Shown piece after piece: positions 1-10,900 of a stretch of 55,702 bases of DNA. The notes under the pieces are model-generated. The model was given only the letters and a program-made list of their open reading frames with translations, searched no databases and had not been told where the DNA came from. Both the position numbers and the translations under genes were made by a program. Numbering within the stretch: the first letter of the stretch is position 1; each line of letters begins with the position of its first letter. Source of the DNA: Elusimicrobiota bacterium (lineage in GTDB: Bacteria; Elusimicrobiota; Elusimicrobia; FEN-1173); the NCBI GenBank assembly GCA_016788905.1, contig JAEURZ010000019.1, positions 1-55,702 on the forward strand, in the 5' to 3' direction.

Positions 1-16
1 ACGCTGCGATCCGGTA

Positions 17-56
17 AAACTGTTACCCATGTACCCGGTCTAAAGTGTTACCTATC
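17..56. repeat. Possible insertion-sequence end (two short direct repeats)
   Basis: Two near-identical 10-mers, TGTTACCCAT (21-30) and TGTTACCTAT (46-55), are separated by a GTACCCGGTC-type spacer. Multiple short terminal repeats of this kind are seen at the ends of IS481/IS21-like elements. No transposase is visible because the window ends here. The block lies exactly where homology between the truncated paralogue and the giant gene stops, and it supplies that paralogue's stop codon (52-54). The IS assignment is from memory of similar termini and is tentative. Confidence 0.3.
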
Positions 57-1479
57 CCCCGGGTTGCACAGAGAGGGTGGGGGTGAGGTTCGAGTTTGAA
101 TTTAAGCGGGCCGATAGATCTTGGGTTAAGAAACCCAACCGCGTTTCCTGTTCCATCACATATTTTTCAATTTCCACCCAATCCAGAGGCCCCTCTTGCT
201 TGAATGCGGCGTATTGGTCCGGCGTCATTTCCTGTTTCCACAGCAACCGCTCCAACGCCACACGACGGTCGGTGGTGACCAGGCGCCACACGTGATCGTT
301 TCGGGAAAACTTTTCCAGCAGACGGCTCCGCAGTTGTTCCGCCTCCGCCAGGAGCTGGTCGTGCTGAAGCGAATCCGCCAGGTTTAAATAGCCCACATAA
401 TTTCGAAGTTCTCGGGTGGGCAAGTCCTGGCCCTGACGTTTCAGTTTGTCCGCCACACCCAATAGCGCCTGATAGAAATCTCCCTGCTTCAATCGACCTT
501 CCCGAACGTCGATCGCTTTGGCGACCAGATCTTTTCCCGCTTCCAGAGAAAGGGTTCCCACCATTTTGCGCACCAGCAGATCCCGCTCCTCGGCCAGTCG
601 CCGCGGGTCCATCTCCGTCTCCCGTTTCGTGAGCAGGAGCAGCGCGTCTAAATTGGGGTAATCCCCCGCCCGAAAACTACCCGGGGCCAACGTGGCCAGA
701 TCTTGAACATACTCGACGAAAGAAAGGGTTTGGTTGGTGTAAGCCTGAAAGGGTTTGTCGAGGGACAAAAGGGCGGGAGGGTAAATCTTTGCCTTGATTC
801 GGGCCAATCGATTTTGGATTTTACCGATGTGAACAGCGGCGGCGGCTCGCGCCTGGGCGGTTTCGTGCCGAGCCGCCAGGTTCTTCTTGAAAAGGTCAAC
901 GGTTTCCACCCCATAAAGTCGGAAGGTCCCGGACGAGGCAACGATCGTGCGGTACTCCTCCCCCGTCAGGTCCCCCCGGCGAAGATGCGCGTGGGCCACG
1001 CGCTCTTTAATATCGTCGAAGGGAAAGGCGGACAGCCAATCGATGTTCGCGGGCCCCGCGCCACCTTCTTGGTATACGGGGACCGCCTCGGTGCCGGACC
1101 ACCCCGCTTGGAAAAGTCCTTCCAAAACTATGGAGGCGTTGTATTGGGCCCCGTAAACACCGTGGGCGTCTTGAAGATGGAGGAGAACCGGGGCCCCCGG
1201 CTGGGCCGTGTGGGTTTCCACAACCGTGCCCAACCTCGACGGAAGGCGATAGGCCCCCAGAACGGGGTTAAGGGATTCCTTGGGCCAAGAAATGGTGGAG
1301 AGAAGATGGCGGACATCGTCTGGCCCGGGGGTGGGAAGGGTTTTGACCCGGGCCGCGTGTCGCTCGGCCCAGAAATTGGCCTCCGCAAACGGCGAGCCCA
1401 CCGTGGAGAAAAAGAAGGCCGCCGTCATGGAACCCGCGACGAGTTTTTTCAGCGTTTGTATCGACAGCCGAATGTGCAT
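52..1479 (-). CDS. Truncated paralogue of the N-terminal region of the giant protein (ChaN/EreA-like domain, incomplete)
   Basis: This 475-residue protein is colinear with residues 1-475 of the giant protein encoded upstream (about 85% identical by eye). It has the same signal anchor (basic start, hydrophobic residues about 10-30 ending SPFAEA) and the same motif HLQDAHGVYGAQYNA near residue 100, followed by VYQEGG. These resemble the EreA/ChaN/Tiki superfamily, but that is inference. The ATG at 1479 is chosen over an in-frame codon 24 nt upstream because it matches the giant gene's start and follows GGGGA. Homology ends at NLTPTLS, inside the palindromic repeat that interrupts the giant gene. 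The last residues VQPGG and the stop come from unrelated sequence. The second half of the domain, including the GGFHTPG motif of the long copy, is therefore missing. It may be a degenerating fragment or a secreted short form; the frame is intact. Confidence 0.75.
   Translation of the reverse strand: MHIRLSIQTLKKLVAGSMTAAFFFSTVGSPFAEANFWAERHAARVKTLPTPGPDDVRHLLSTISWPKESLNPVLGAYRLPSRLGTVVETHTAQPGAPVLLHLQDAHGVYGAQYNASIVLEGLFQAGWSGTEAVPVYQEGGAGPANIDWLSAFPFDDIKERVAHAHLRRGDLTGEEYRTIVASSGTFRLYGVETVDLFKKNLAARHETAQARAAAAVHIGKIQNRLARIKAKIYPPALLSLDKPFQAYTNQTLSFVEYVQDLATLAPGSFRAGDYPNLDALLLLTKRETEMDPRRLAEERDLLVRKMVGTLSLEAGKDLVAKAIDVREGRLKQGDFYQALLGVADKLKRQGQDLPTRELRNYVGYLNLADSLQHDQLLAEAEQLRSRLLEKFSRNDHVWRLVTTDRRVALERLLWKQEMTPDQYAAFKQEGPLDWVEIEKYVMEQETRLGFLTQDLSARLNSNSNLTPTLSVQPGG
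71..87. repeat. Half-copy of the palindromic repeat at the truncation point
   Basis: GAGAGGGTGGGGGTGAG is identical to 17944-17960, the right arm of the palindrome inside the giant gene. The other arm and the inner stem are absent, and unrelated sequence (GGGTTGCACA, 61-70) begins immediately. This places the break between positions 70 and 71. Confidence 0.7.
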
Positions 1480-1505
1480 TGCTCCCCTTGACTTCGGATC
1501 CAACG

Positions 1506-1585
1506 TATCCTGCCGTTCAAGAGCCCACGCCTACCCTTAAATCTACTATAGAGACCCGGCTTTTTGCCTTAAGAACTTGTAAATC
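1506..1585 (-). promoter_or_regulatory. Conserved 80-nt leader/promoter, copy A
   Basis: This differs at only three of 80 positions from the block upstream of the giant gene (19378-19457), which makes it better conserved than the coding sequence that follows. On the minus strand it contains a -10-like TATAGT (1545-1550) about 65 nt before the start codon. There is no convincing -35 hexamer at 17 bp, where CTTAAG is found. A small GGC-AAAAA-GCC hairpin sits just upstream of the -10. It could be a duplicated promoter, a structured 5' leader, or both. Confidence 0.55.
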
Positions 1586-1952
1586 AATTGTAACCTGCAT
1601 TTTCGAGTCTAATGTTATAGTGCAATGCTCTGGTCAAAATGGGGAAAACAGGATGGGGAAAAAGGCTCGTCAGAAAAACAAGCAGGCCCGATAAGGCTCC
1701 GCAATTCCGGGGCCAAAGATTTTTATTCGTTCTATATTTGATTTTCATCGTGATCTTGCCGGGGTGGGTTGGCTAAAGAATGTGTTTGGTCCATGTCGGG
1801 AGCGGCACCGGACCAGAACTGCCTGTTTATGCCTTCGGGCACAATATTCCTGACAAATCCCGAGGGCGAGAACAGATAAAAACAGCTGTTTACCCCACAT
1901 GGGCTCCCCCTTCTAGACATCACCCGCCCTCCCGCGAGGAAAATCTGTCGAC
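1586..1952. other. Spacer between giant gene and truncated paralogue
   Basis: These 367 bases hold no gene I can support. Short open frames exist on both strands (a 63-codon one on the minus strand at 1732-1923), but they have no ribosome-binding site and atypical composition. A short palindrome, AAACAGCTGTTT, followed on the minus strand by TTAT (about 1874-1889) lies downstream of the giant gene. It is the only terminator-like structure here and is weak. Confidence 0.5.
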
Positions 1953-4900
1953 TTAGGCCTGTTGGTTGAAGACCTGAATTTTTTGTTTCTCTTCTTCGAT
2001 CATTTCCAGCGGAGTCGAAAGGGCCCTCAACCGAACCTGCCCCTTTTCCATTTTCAGCTGGCCATTCGACAGCTCCACCGCGGCCTGGGCGGCCGCACCG
2101 GTGTACACAATATCCACTTCAACACGGGTTAAGTCGGTTAATAGTTTTGCGGCAAAGACCACCAACGGCATTCCCAAACCCGCCCAAAATTCCACCGCGC
2201 TCGCCGGGGCCACCACGTTAATGTGAGAAGAAGAAAGTTCCTTCAACCGTGCCGTAAGAACCGCGGGGGCCGCTCCGACCACGCCCACCGTGATTTGATC
2301 GATGGCCACCTGATCAAGATTCGATTGGGCCGCCAGTTCCCGGAACGCCTTTGTGACGCGGGCCACATCCGCCGCGGATGGATTTCCGTTCACCACAAAT
2401 TCCACGTGGAGGTGCGCTTCCTCCCCGGCCCCAACCCCATGAGAGAGAGAGATCAATCGATCCAATAGAATTTTTCCTTCCGCCAATCCCAATTCTTTCC
2501 GCATATCCACCACCAACGCGTTCCCCGTGGCCTGCACCCCAGGCACAGCCAAGAAACCAGATCCCCTCTCGAAAGACGGCAGATAAGGGGGTATGTTATA
2601 TCGGAAAGGAGTGATTGCCACTCCAGCCCGAATGGGCACAGCGGCCAACGTCATGGCCAACAGCACCGGTACTCCCACAGAGGAGAGGGAACCGCTCGTC
2701 CCCACGCCCACGGACCCCACGACCCCGGCCCCTACCACTCCCGCTGCCCCCGCCACTCCCACCACACCAAGCACTATAGCCACCAGGAGCGCTGGTGTTT
2801 TCAAAATTTGCTCCGCCGCCCAAGACCCAAAATTGATCCCACTTTGAGTGAGCCTCATAAATCCGGTCTTCATTCCTTGGAGCTCTCTCCCCAGCACAAC
2901 CCCAGGACGAAAGGGCCCAACGGAGAAAACCCTTATTCCAAAAAACATTGCGGCAAAACTCAACCCATAGAGGACTAAACTTCCAAACGGGAGCCCCACT
3001 CCCGCCGCCAGATGCGCAAACAGAAACAACACCAGGGAAGTGCCCAAGATGGATTGGGCCTGGGGAGGAATGTTTCGGGTGGCTTCATAGAGTTTTAACT
3101 CATCAGATAATTTTTGTCGCGCCATCTCTAGTTGAGATTCCAAAATACGTTCTTCCGATGTCAACGGTCGATTAAGAGCGGTTTTCCATCCGATTCCCTC
3201 ATTCCACTGCTCCCCCGCTCTTCCTTTAATAAGGGGAAGGAGTTCCTCGTCCGTCATCGAATCCAGATCTTGGGGGCCCACATCCATGACCACAGGCCCA
3301 TAGGGCAAATTCAATTTCGTCTTCAGCCCAGCGACCACAGCCCCCACACGCAACCGCATGGGAGCACCCGTCACCACACCCACCCGGGGCGTGCCAATCC
3401 CTAACCCGAGGAGGGCAAGTTGACCTGACGTGTTATCAAAATTTTCTTCGAGATTCGACGAGGCCTTGGATTCTTGGCGAATGACGTCATCCGGAATCCC
3501 TTCTTTTTGAAGAACGAAACGCAGAAGATCGGCTTCGGTCAAGGATTCAGCGTCGATTGGGTTTGCCTTTCTAACCGAGTCCCTCAACGTTTGTGTGAGC
3601 TGAAGGGCAATCTGATTTTCATCAACAGAATAGTGCTTCGTAATGGCGGCCAAGAGTCCCGCCGTCCCCGCTCCCCGCCCCCCCGCGAGGACAATGGGAA
3701 TTCCTTGAAACTCTTCTTTCCAGCGGGCGGCGAAATCCCGAACAGCCTGGGGGAAGGGATTCCCCAAAACAAGAAATGCCGTTGGCGGCTGACCGGCCAT
3801 GTCACTCCCCCGATTCAATTGATCAAAAAATGCGGAGGCGGCCTCGTTCAATCGATTTCGATCCTCCACTGATTTCCCATGACCCGGCACCCCAGAACCC
3901 CGCCTCTTCGAGGAAAACCCAAACCACTTCAATAACCGTCGAATAAATCCAGGGTCTTTTTTCACAGGCGCCTTGGGCGTCGGAGCGATGGGGCGGTCGG
4001 TCTTTATTCCAAGAATTTTAGGACCATCCGGGCCAAACATTTTAATCGGAGTCGCCCCCAGGGTATATTCAAATCGACCAATCACCTGACCCGGCGTGTA
4101 GGTTTCCGGCTGAACATTAGCGGAGATCCAAACGTTGGCATTTTTAATTTTGGGGTTCCGAGAGCGCTGAACAAACCCCTGGGGAACAAAATCGTTAGGA
4201 TTCATATTATTAGACAGAAATATGAACGTGGTGGGATTGTAACGCTTTACTTCGGGTCGATCGATTTCAAGAGACAGAAGGCGCCCAGGCCCCAGAGGTC
4301 TGGGATTTTCAAACAACATTCGCTCCTGAACACCCAAGTCACCCTTGATTAAGGTGGATGGGGAGCCTGCATACAAAACCACATCGCCTTGGGAATCGCC
4401 TCGGATATTCATCGAAACGAATTGACCCGCTTTAAATGCTTCGTGATTCTTGATCCGAACCGGATCAAATTTGAAGGGTTTGCGAGCGATGGCCGTAAAC
4501 GCCACGTCCATCAAGGGGGCTCCTTCTCGCGCATAAAACTGAATCCTGAAATCATCCGCCGTCCAATTGCCAACGCCGTCCGTCAACACGCCCGTCAATG
4601 TCAACCCCCCTTGCCCGTTCAGCGAAATCTCTTTGATTTCTGAAATGGGGGTTCCATGGTGGTAACGTCCTTCGGACCAATAACCTGGGGTGACCCATTC
4701 TGTTCCGGGATCCATTCCGGGAGGGATCGATTGAAGAAAACCATTCCCCCTCACGTTGAACGTATATTCGGCGTTAAGAGAGATGAGCAACTCGGAAAAG
4801 GATCCCCAGGGGGTCTGCATGGGGGGAATTTCAGTATGGGAATCGGAAATTCCCCTCACACGCCACCCCTCTTCATTAAGGAGAACAGTTTCCCGAGGAG

Positions 4901-7900
4901 CCACCTCAGTCGTCTTTGCGGCAACAGAGACCGAATCGCTTCTGGAACTCAGCGCCAGAGCCCCGGGAACATTCCCGAAGGTCAAGAGACCTCCCAGGAC
5001 AAAACTCAAGAGGAGTCCGGGAAGAATCTTCCCTGGGGTATTGTTTTGCTTATTTTTCCGTTTGAAGATGTTCCACCGCCACGCCATCAACCCCGCCACC
5101 CCCAATCCCAAAAGCACCGATTGCCAGAAGAATGAGGTCTGGGGAGCGGACACCGGGGGGGAGACCACGTCCGCTGTTGGTTGTGTTTGAGTAATACCAG
5201 GAGGCAGAGGCCCATCGGGAGAAACGGAACTTACAGAATAATTGACGTGGACGCTCGAACCTTTTGGGAGGGCAAAATTTGTTTTGCCATCACTTTCCAG
5301 TAACGGCGCGACCGCCACATTGGGGCTTTGGGGGAACAGTAAGGGTTCCAATGTGTAAGTGGCTCCCATACGCGCGGGATAAACCGCTCCTTCGGCGGAA
5401 GAGACTTCCACCCCGTTCACCGTGATCGTCACCGCCGGGGAGTTGTGGCGGCGGGATCCACTCAATGTCACCTCCCCTAAGGGGCTTTCAAGGAGGTTGG
5501 TCGAGGTCCCAAGAACCCCGGGGGGTAAATCCGAAAGGGAAAGATCGCGAACCACATCCCCCCGGGCGGAGGTGATTTGAAGGGACTCAGAAACATAGGG
5601 CCGAATTTCGGCTTCGGCCACACTCCGTGTTGTAGAAATAGAACTGACTTGTCCCATGGGTTTCATGTAATCCAAATCAAGATTTTGGGAGGCAACCCAA
5701 GTTCCTCCCACATTTGCCACGGTGCGACCGTCCTCATATGCAAATGTCATCGTGTAATCTTTCATGGTGAGGAGACCCTTAGGATCCTGAACCGTTGCCT
5801 GAAGAAGCAATTTACCACTGGCATCGATAGAGTAACGAATGTCGCTCAAGCGCCCCCCATGCACGTATTCGGATGCTTTTCCGGGAACCTCATGAAAATA
5901 GCCCCCAAGTAAGATCGGAGGCCCTTCAGAAAGGGGGTATTGCACGCCCGCCCCACCAGGAACCGGTGGAGGGAACAACGTATATGATCCTTTCTCCAAA
6001 TCCATTTGGGAAATAACATATCCGTTGTAGAGGATCTGATGCACAGGTCTTTCATCCGATCCTTTGACGTAGACCTGATACCCCCCAGCGTCAAAAAGGA
6101 CATGGGGAGCCGTGAAGGGTTTAAAAGCGTAGGGAACCTCGGACACCACGGAACGCCAATCCGCCAACAACTTGGGGTTCGTCACATCGGCCACCAAGAC
6201 GTTGGGGTTCACAATATAAAATGCCACTAACCCCGACGCTAACGCCACCGACGCGGGGAACAAGACTTTTCCCTCGCCACGTCGGAAGGCACGCAGACCG
6301 AATCCCATACCGAGGAGTGCCGCGAGAAGTAAAATTTCCCGGTAACCATCATTCCTTTCATCGATCCCGGATACGTAAGATTTTTCCAAACTTTTCGCCA
6401 CAAGCAAGAGGTAATCCTTCTTTTCATTTAAGCTGGCAAGATTTTTTTTAAGCTGATCAATTTGGATCGTATAGCCTTCGACCTGGGTAATCCGCCCCTC
6501 CCTGTCGGCCGCCGTGCGCTCTTTTATTAAAAGTGCGATGGCTTCTTCCACCTGTCGAATTTCATCCTTATAGGGGTTGACCTCCCCTCGGATAGTGGGC
6601 GCAGCTAACAGATCCTCAACAATTTGGCTAAAAGACATGCTCCGCGCCTTTTTTTCCCACTGATCCAAAACATCTTTATCGGCGGGGACACGCTCATCCA
6701 GGTAGATCCCAAAAAGGGACCCATACACCGCTTTGACAATTGTTCGAGACATCCAAGGGGAATTAACACGTTTTTGTTTGACTTCGATGCGGTCACCCAA
6801 ATCCCCCAGGGGCCGCCCCACCAACCGGGTTTCGGCCATCTCCCGGGCCAAGGCTTCGTAAAGAACAACGGCCGAATCAATCCTAAACTTTAAGGCAGAC
6901 CCCCCTTCACGGGTCAAATAATCCGAGTAATCCCGCAGAATATTGGGAATGTGTTTTGAGAATCGCTCCATAAATTCCGGACTGATCTTGTCATTTAGCG
7001 TAAGCATCATGGCATAGCTGAATTCAACACCTTCGGCCGAATACTCGTTAGCGGTGCGCAGTTCGTCTAAGGCCTTGGACAACTCAGGGATATTGCGAAT
7101 GAACTGAAGATTTTTATAGAAACGATCGATAAACTGCTCAATGGAATGAACATCATGTTCGGCCAAGAAACGGGCAATCTCCGGATTCCCATCGCTGGAA
7201 AAAACGAAGTAGTCAATAATAGCGAACTTGAGGGCGTAGTTATTGATCAGCCCATTGAGCTGGCCAATCTCCATGGCGTCATTCAGGCTCTGCACACGGA
7301 TGAGAGCGTCCTTGTAATGCTTTGTTTTGAGGTGCGTTTGTGTTTTGGCATAAAGGGACAAGAGTCCCTGCGTGGTCAGTCCTTTGAAAACGGGTTCTCC
7401 CCCCTCATCAATCCGCTCAACCATCTGTTTCAGAATATGAGCCGTGATGAACCCCGTGTCTAATATATATTGGCTGGCATCAATTTCCGGTCGGACAAAG
7501 ATCAGTCGTGCTTCAGGACCTCCATCCCCCTCATCATTTTCCGGATTCACAACGGAATCGGTATTTTTGGGTTTTCGAACGACCAAACGAGACTCAATAA
7601 TCGACGCATCTTTCCGAAGATTTTCCCGCAGGGTCTTTAAATAATTCCCCAACTCTCCCGCATAGCGGGCCCCATGGGTCAGCTCCTCCGGAGAAAGGAA
7701 AGTTCCCTTGAGCTCGTCATACGAGGCTTCGAGCACATCGATATAACCCGAAAACAACTCGTAAAAACGCCCTTCCTCCATGATCCCCAGTTCGTGCATG
7801 CGCCCCACCCACTTCTCATTTTCCCCCAAGATTTCGAAAATGGGCCTTAATTTCGGATAAACGTCGACGCCCGCTTCAGTTTTCCGACGGATTTCGGAAT

Positions 7901-10900
7901 GGACATATACCAAAGCCTTCATGGCTTGTTCAATCTGGGGAAGATCCGCCTTCAGGTTCAATGTGGGCTGATTAGAATCCGCCTCCGGGAGCCCGGTCAG
8001 CATGGAGTAGGTCTGGGCGATGCCCGCTATTTTCTGAAAGATAAAGAAATTGAGAACTTCGACGGGCACTCCCACAGGGACTACCGATTCTTGTTTAATA
8101 ATGGTTTCAAGTTGCTCGCGAAGGGGCTTTCCTTGGAATTTCGTTTCGGGGGCTAACAGTTTTGTTCCCATCAAACCATTCACATCCTTTAAACGCATGA
8201 TGCGGATCTCATCCTTAAACTGCCCTCCCTGGGACCCAAAAACATAGCCCCCGGTCACTAAACTTTCAATAAAACCTTCTTTATCGAAAGGAAGGTTTTG
8301 GAATTTCTTTTCAACGTAAAAAAGATGGTGGTAAGCTAGATAACGTTCCGCGATGGTCTTATATTGGACGGGATAGCCGGGAAATTTCTTTAGGGCATCC
8401 AACATCATTTCCGAAATCCCCATGACGCCATTAAAGGTGTGAATGGGATGACCCGCCTGAAAAAAGATTCCGGATTTGGACCTGATGTCTTCATTGATGA
8501 TCTCAAGGAAACGGGGCCCTTCTCCCCCGGGAGACTTAATATAGGATTGAAAATCTTTTTGGTCCATGAGAAATTCCACTTGTCTCAGACGGGGATAGAA
8601 ATACTCTTTCCAAAATTCGGCATATCCCCACTTTTGCTTAAAGAGCGCCACCATATCCACAAATCCTTCCTCCCGATAGGGAACAAACCGATAGGTTTGG
8701 CCGCCATCGGCGCTGTATTTGGCGCCCTGGGCAAAATGGTCCCAGGTGTCCACAAACTGGGCCATCCACCCCTGGGGGGATAACGATCGATCGGCAAGAG
8801 GCCCGTCTTTCCGCATGTCGTTGAATTCAGCGTTAACGATAAGGTTGGCCAGGGACCGCAAAGCCAAGAAATCTTTTCCCCGTTCTGTCATGCGTTCCCG
8901 CGAACTTTCGCTAAGCAATTCAACTCGGATGGCACGATAATGGGAAAATTCGGGTGTTTTCGTGATACCGGCTTCCGATTGTAAAATCTGTTCGAGTTTT
9001 TTAAATACCACACGCGAATGACCCATGTAACTACCCACATCGAATTTGTTCGCCTCGGTCGATTTTTTTTCCAAGAGGAAGATCTGAATCGCTTCATTTT
9101 CAAGGATGCCAGACTCTTTCTCGATGTAGTCGCGTACGCCCGGAAGGTCCTCCGCCTGTTGATAAATCGCCGCGATGTGCCCCATTAAGATTTTCCCCGC
9201 CTCTCTAATTTGTCTCAGGTGGGAAGGACCGTAGGCCCCCAGGGGCTTGGGGGCCTGGACATTATAAAGAGCCGCATCGGCCAATTCGTAGTAGGCTCGA
9301 AGAGATTGAAATTTAAGATCTTCAGGTTTAATGGTCACCCGAGTAGCTCCCGCAGCCCTTTGGCTCGCCGCCATACGGATTCGAAGCGTGTTCACGAAGG
9401 CCGGGGGAAGCGTTTCATAGAGGCCCGCATTCCACAAGTCATTAATAGGCTGCAAAACGAACCCCTTCACTTCCCGGGCAAATCCGGATCCCGGATCAAA
9501 TGTCCCATTCATTCCATTGACTTCATATCCGGCCACCACAAAAAATTCCTTGAATCCCACCGCTGAGGAGGGCAGCTGTGGGAGCGTCGCAAAATAGGTG
9601 TCGTAGGCAATGGACCGCTGGGCCATGGCCAGGATCAGTTTGGCGGCGAAAGCAGGATCCTTGGAATATCTCTTTTGGAGATGGGGAAACGCTCGGAGCG
9701 TGGCATCCACCAACTGGGCCACACTTTTTATCGCATTGAACTGACGAACGTCGGCATCTCTAATGGTGATCCCCATGGCCTTTTCAATTTCGCCGTTCAC
9801 TTTATTACTAAACACCGCCCAGGAAGGATCGGCCTGAAGGGTTTTGAGAAGGGCAGGGGAAGCGCTCCATTTTGCCCAATCGGCAAGAATCGGCAGTTGG
9901 TTTTCATCCCAATATTGTTTCTCAGTAACTTCCGGATGGTCCGACTTCGTTTTAAGCCAGTGCAGGAGGTGGGACGCCAAGATGCCGGGTTTGTCAGGCA
10001 AGCGATAGTCCGCCACCCGTTTTTTTACAAGGAGAAGTTCCCTCATTATTTCTTGGGGTGTGTAGGGCTGGCCGTCAGGTGTCAGCACATGATTGATCCC
10101 TAAGTTAAGGGAAAGCATGGCCAAATCCCGCAGGGCATTGTATTCCTTGGCCGCATCGGTCATTCCACGGGTCGTTTCAGCGGGGAACAAGGACATGACA
10201 TAGTCTATATAGGCCGGTGAAAGCCGTCCCCCGTCCCGATCCAACCCACGCCGTATGGATTCAGCGGTGCGAAGCCCATCCAGAAAGATCCGGTTGTACT
10301 CTCTACTTTTGGCCGAATCATTTTCCAAAAGGTACCGGAGGATGCCTTCCACCTCCAGGATTCCCGGCTCGAACTTCATGTAGCGCGCGTATACGACCGG
10401 CGCCTCCATTTGAGCAATGGACTGAACGTCGGTCAAGTGGGCCGCCACCTTTAGAGCGGCTTGCCGGATGCGCGCCGGATCCGTGGCCTCCACCCCGTTT
10501 CGGTTAAAGAGGGCGATACGGCCTAAGTTGTATTCCGTTTGAAGGTAAGCCAAGCGGATGTCTTTGTCCGAGGGGGTTTTATGAAGTTTGGCCATATCCC
10601 GTACCATCCGTTCCCGCACCAACGTTTCCAGGGCTGGGTAGGGTTTCGATTCCAAATGAACCCGGATATAATCGGCCCCCACACGCTTTAAAAATTCCGC
10701 AACATAGTTCTCTCCCGAAGAAGCGCGGAGATCGGCCTCATTTTTCTTTAACAACTGCGTAAAGAACTCCCGCATCCCACCGGGCTCTTGGTAAAAAGCC
10801 CCAATCATCGGGATCATTTCCAACCGCAGATCAGATAACACTGGAATCTGAATGGGGAGGAAAAAGGTAATATTCCCCACCACCCGCATCAGTTTAGACA

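Noticed and set aside
1506-1585. c-di-GMP (GEMM) or other known riboswitch in the conserved leader
   Set aside because: A GCC-GGGTCT segment is reminiscent of the GEMM 3' part, but the GNRA-capped first hairpin and conserved core bases are absent.
1732-1923. 63-codon open frame between the giant gene and its truncated copy
   Set aside because: No ribosome-binding site, atypical composition and no recognisable product.
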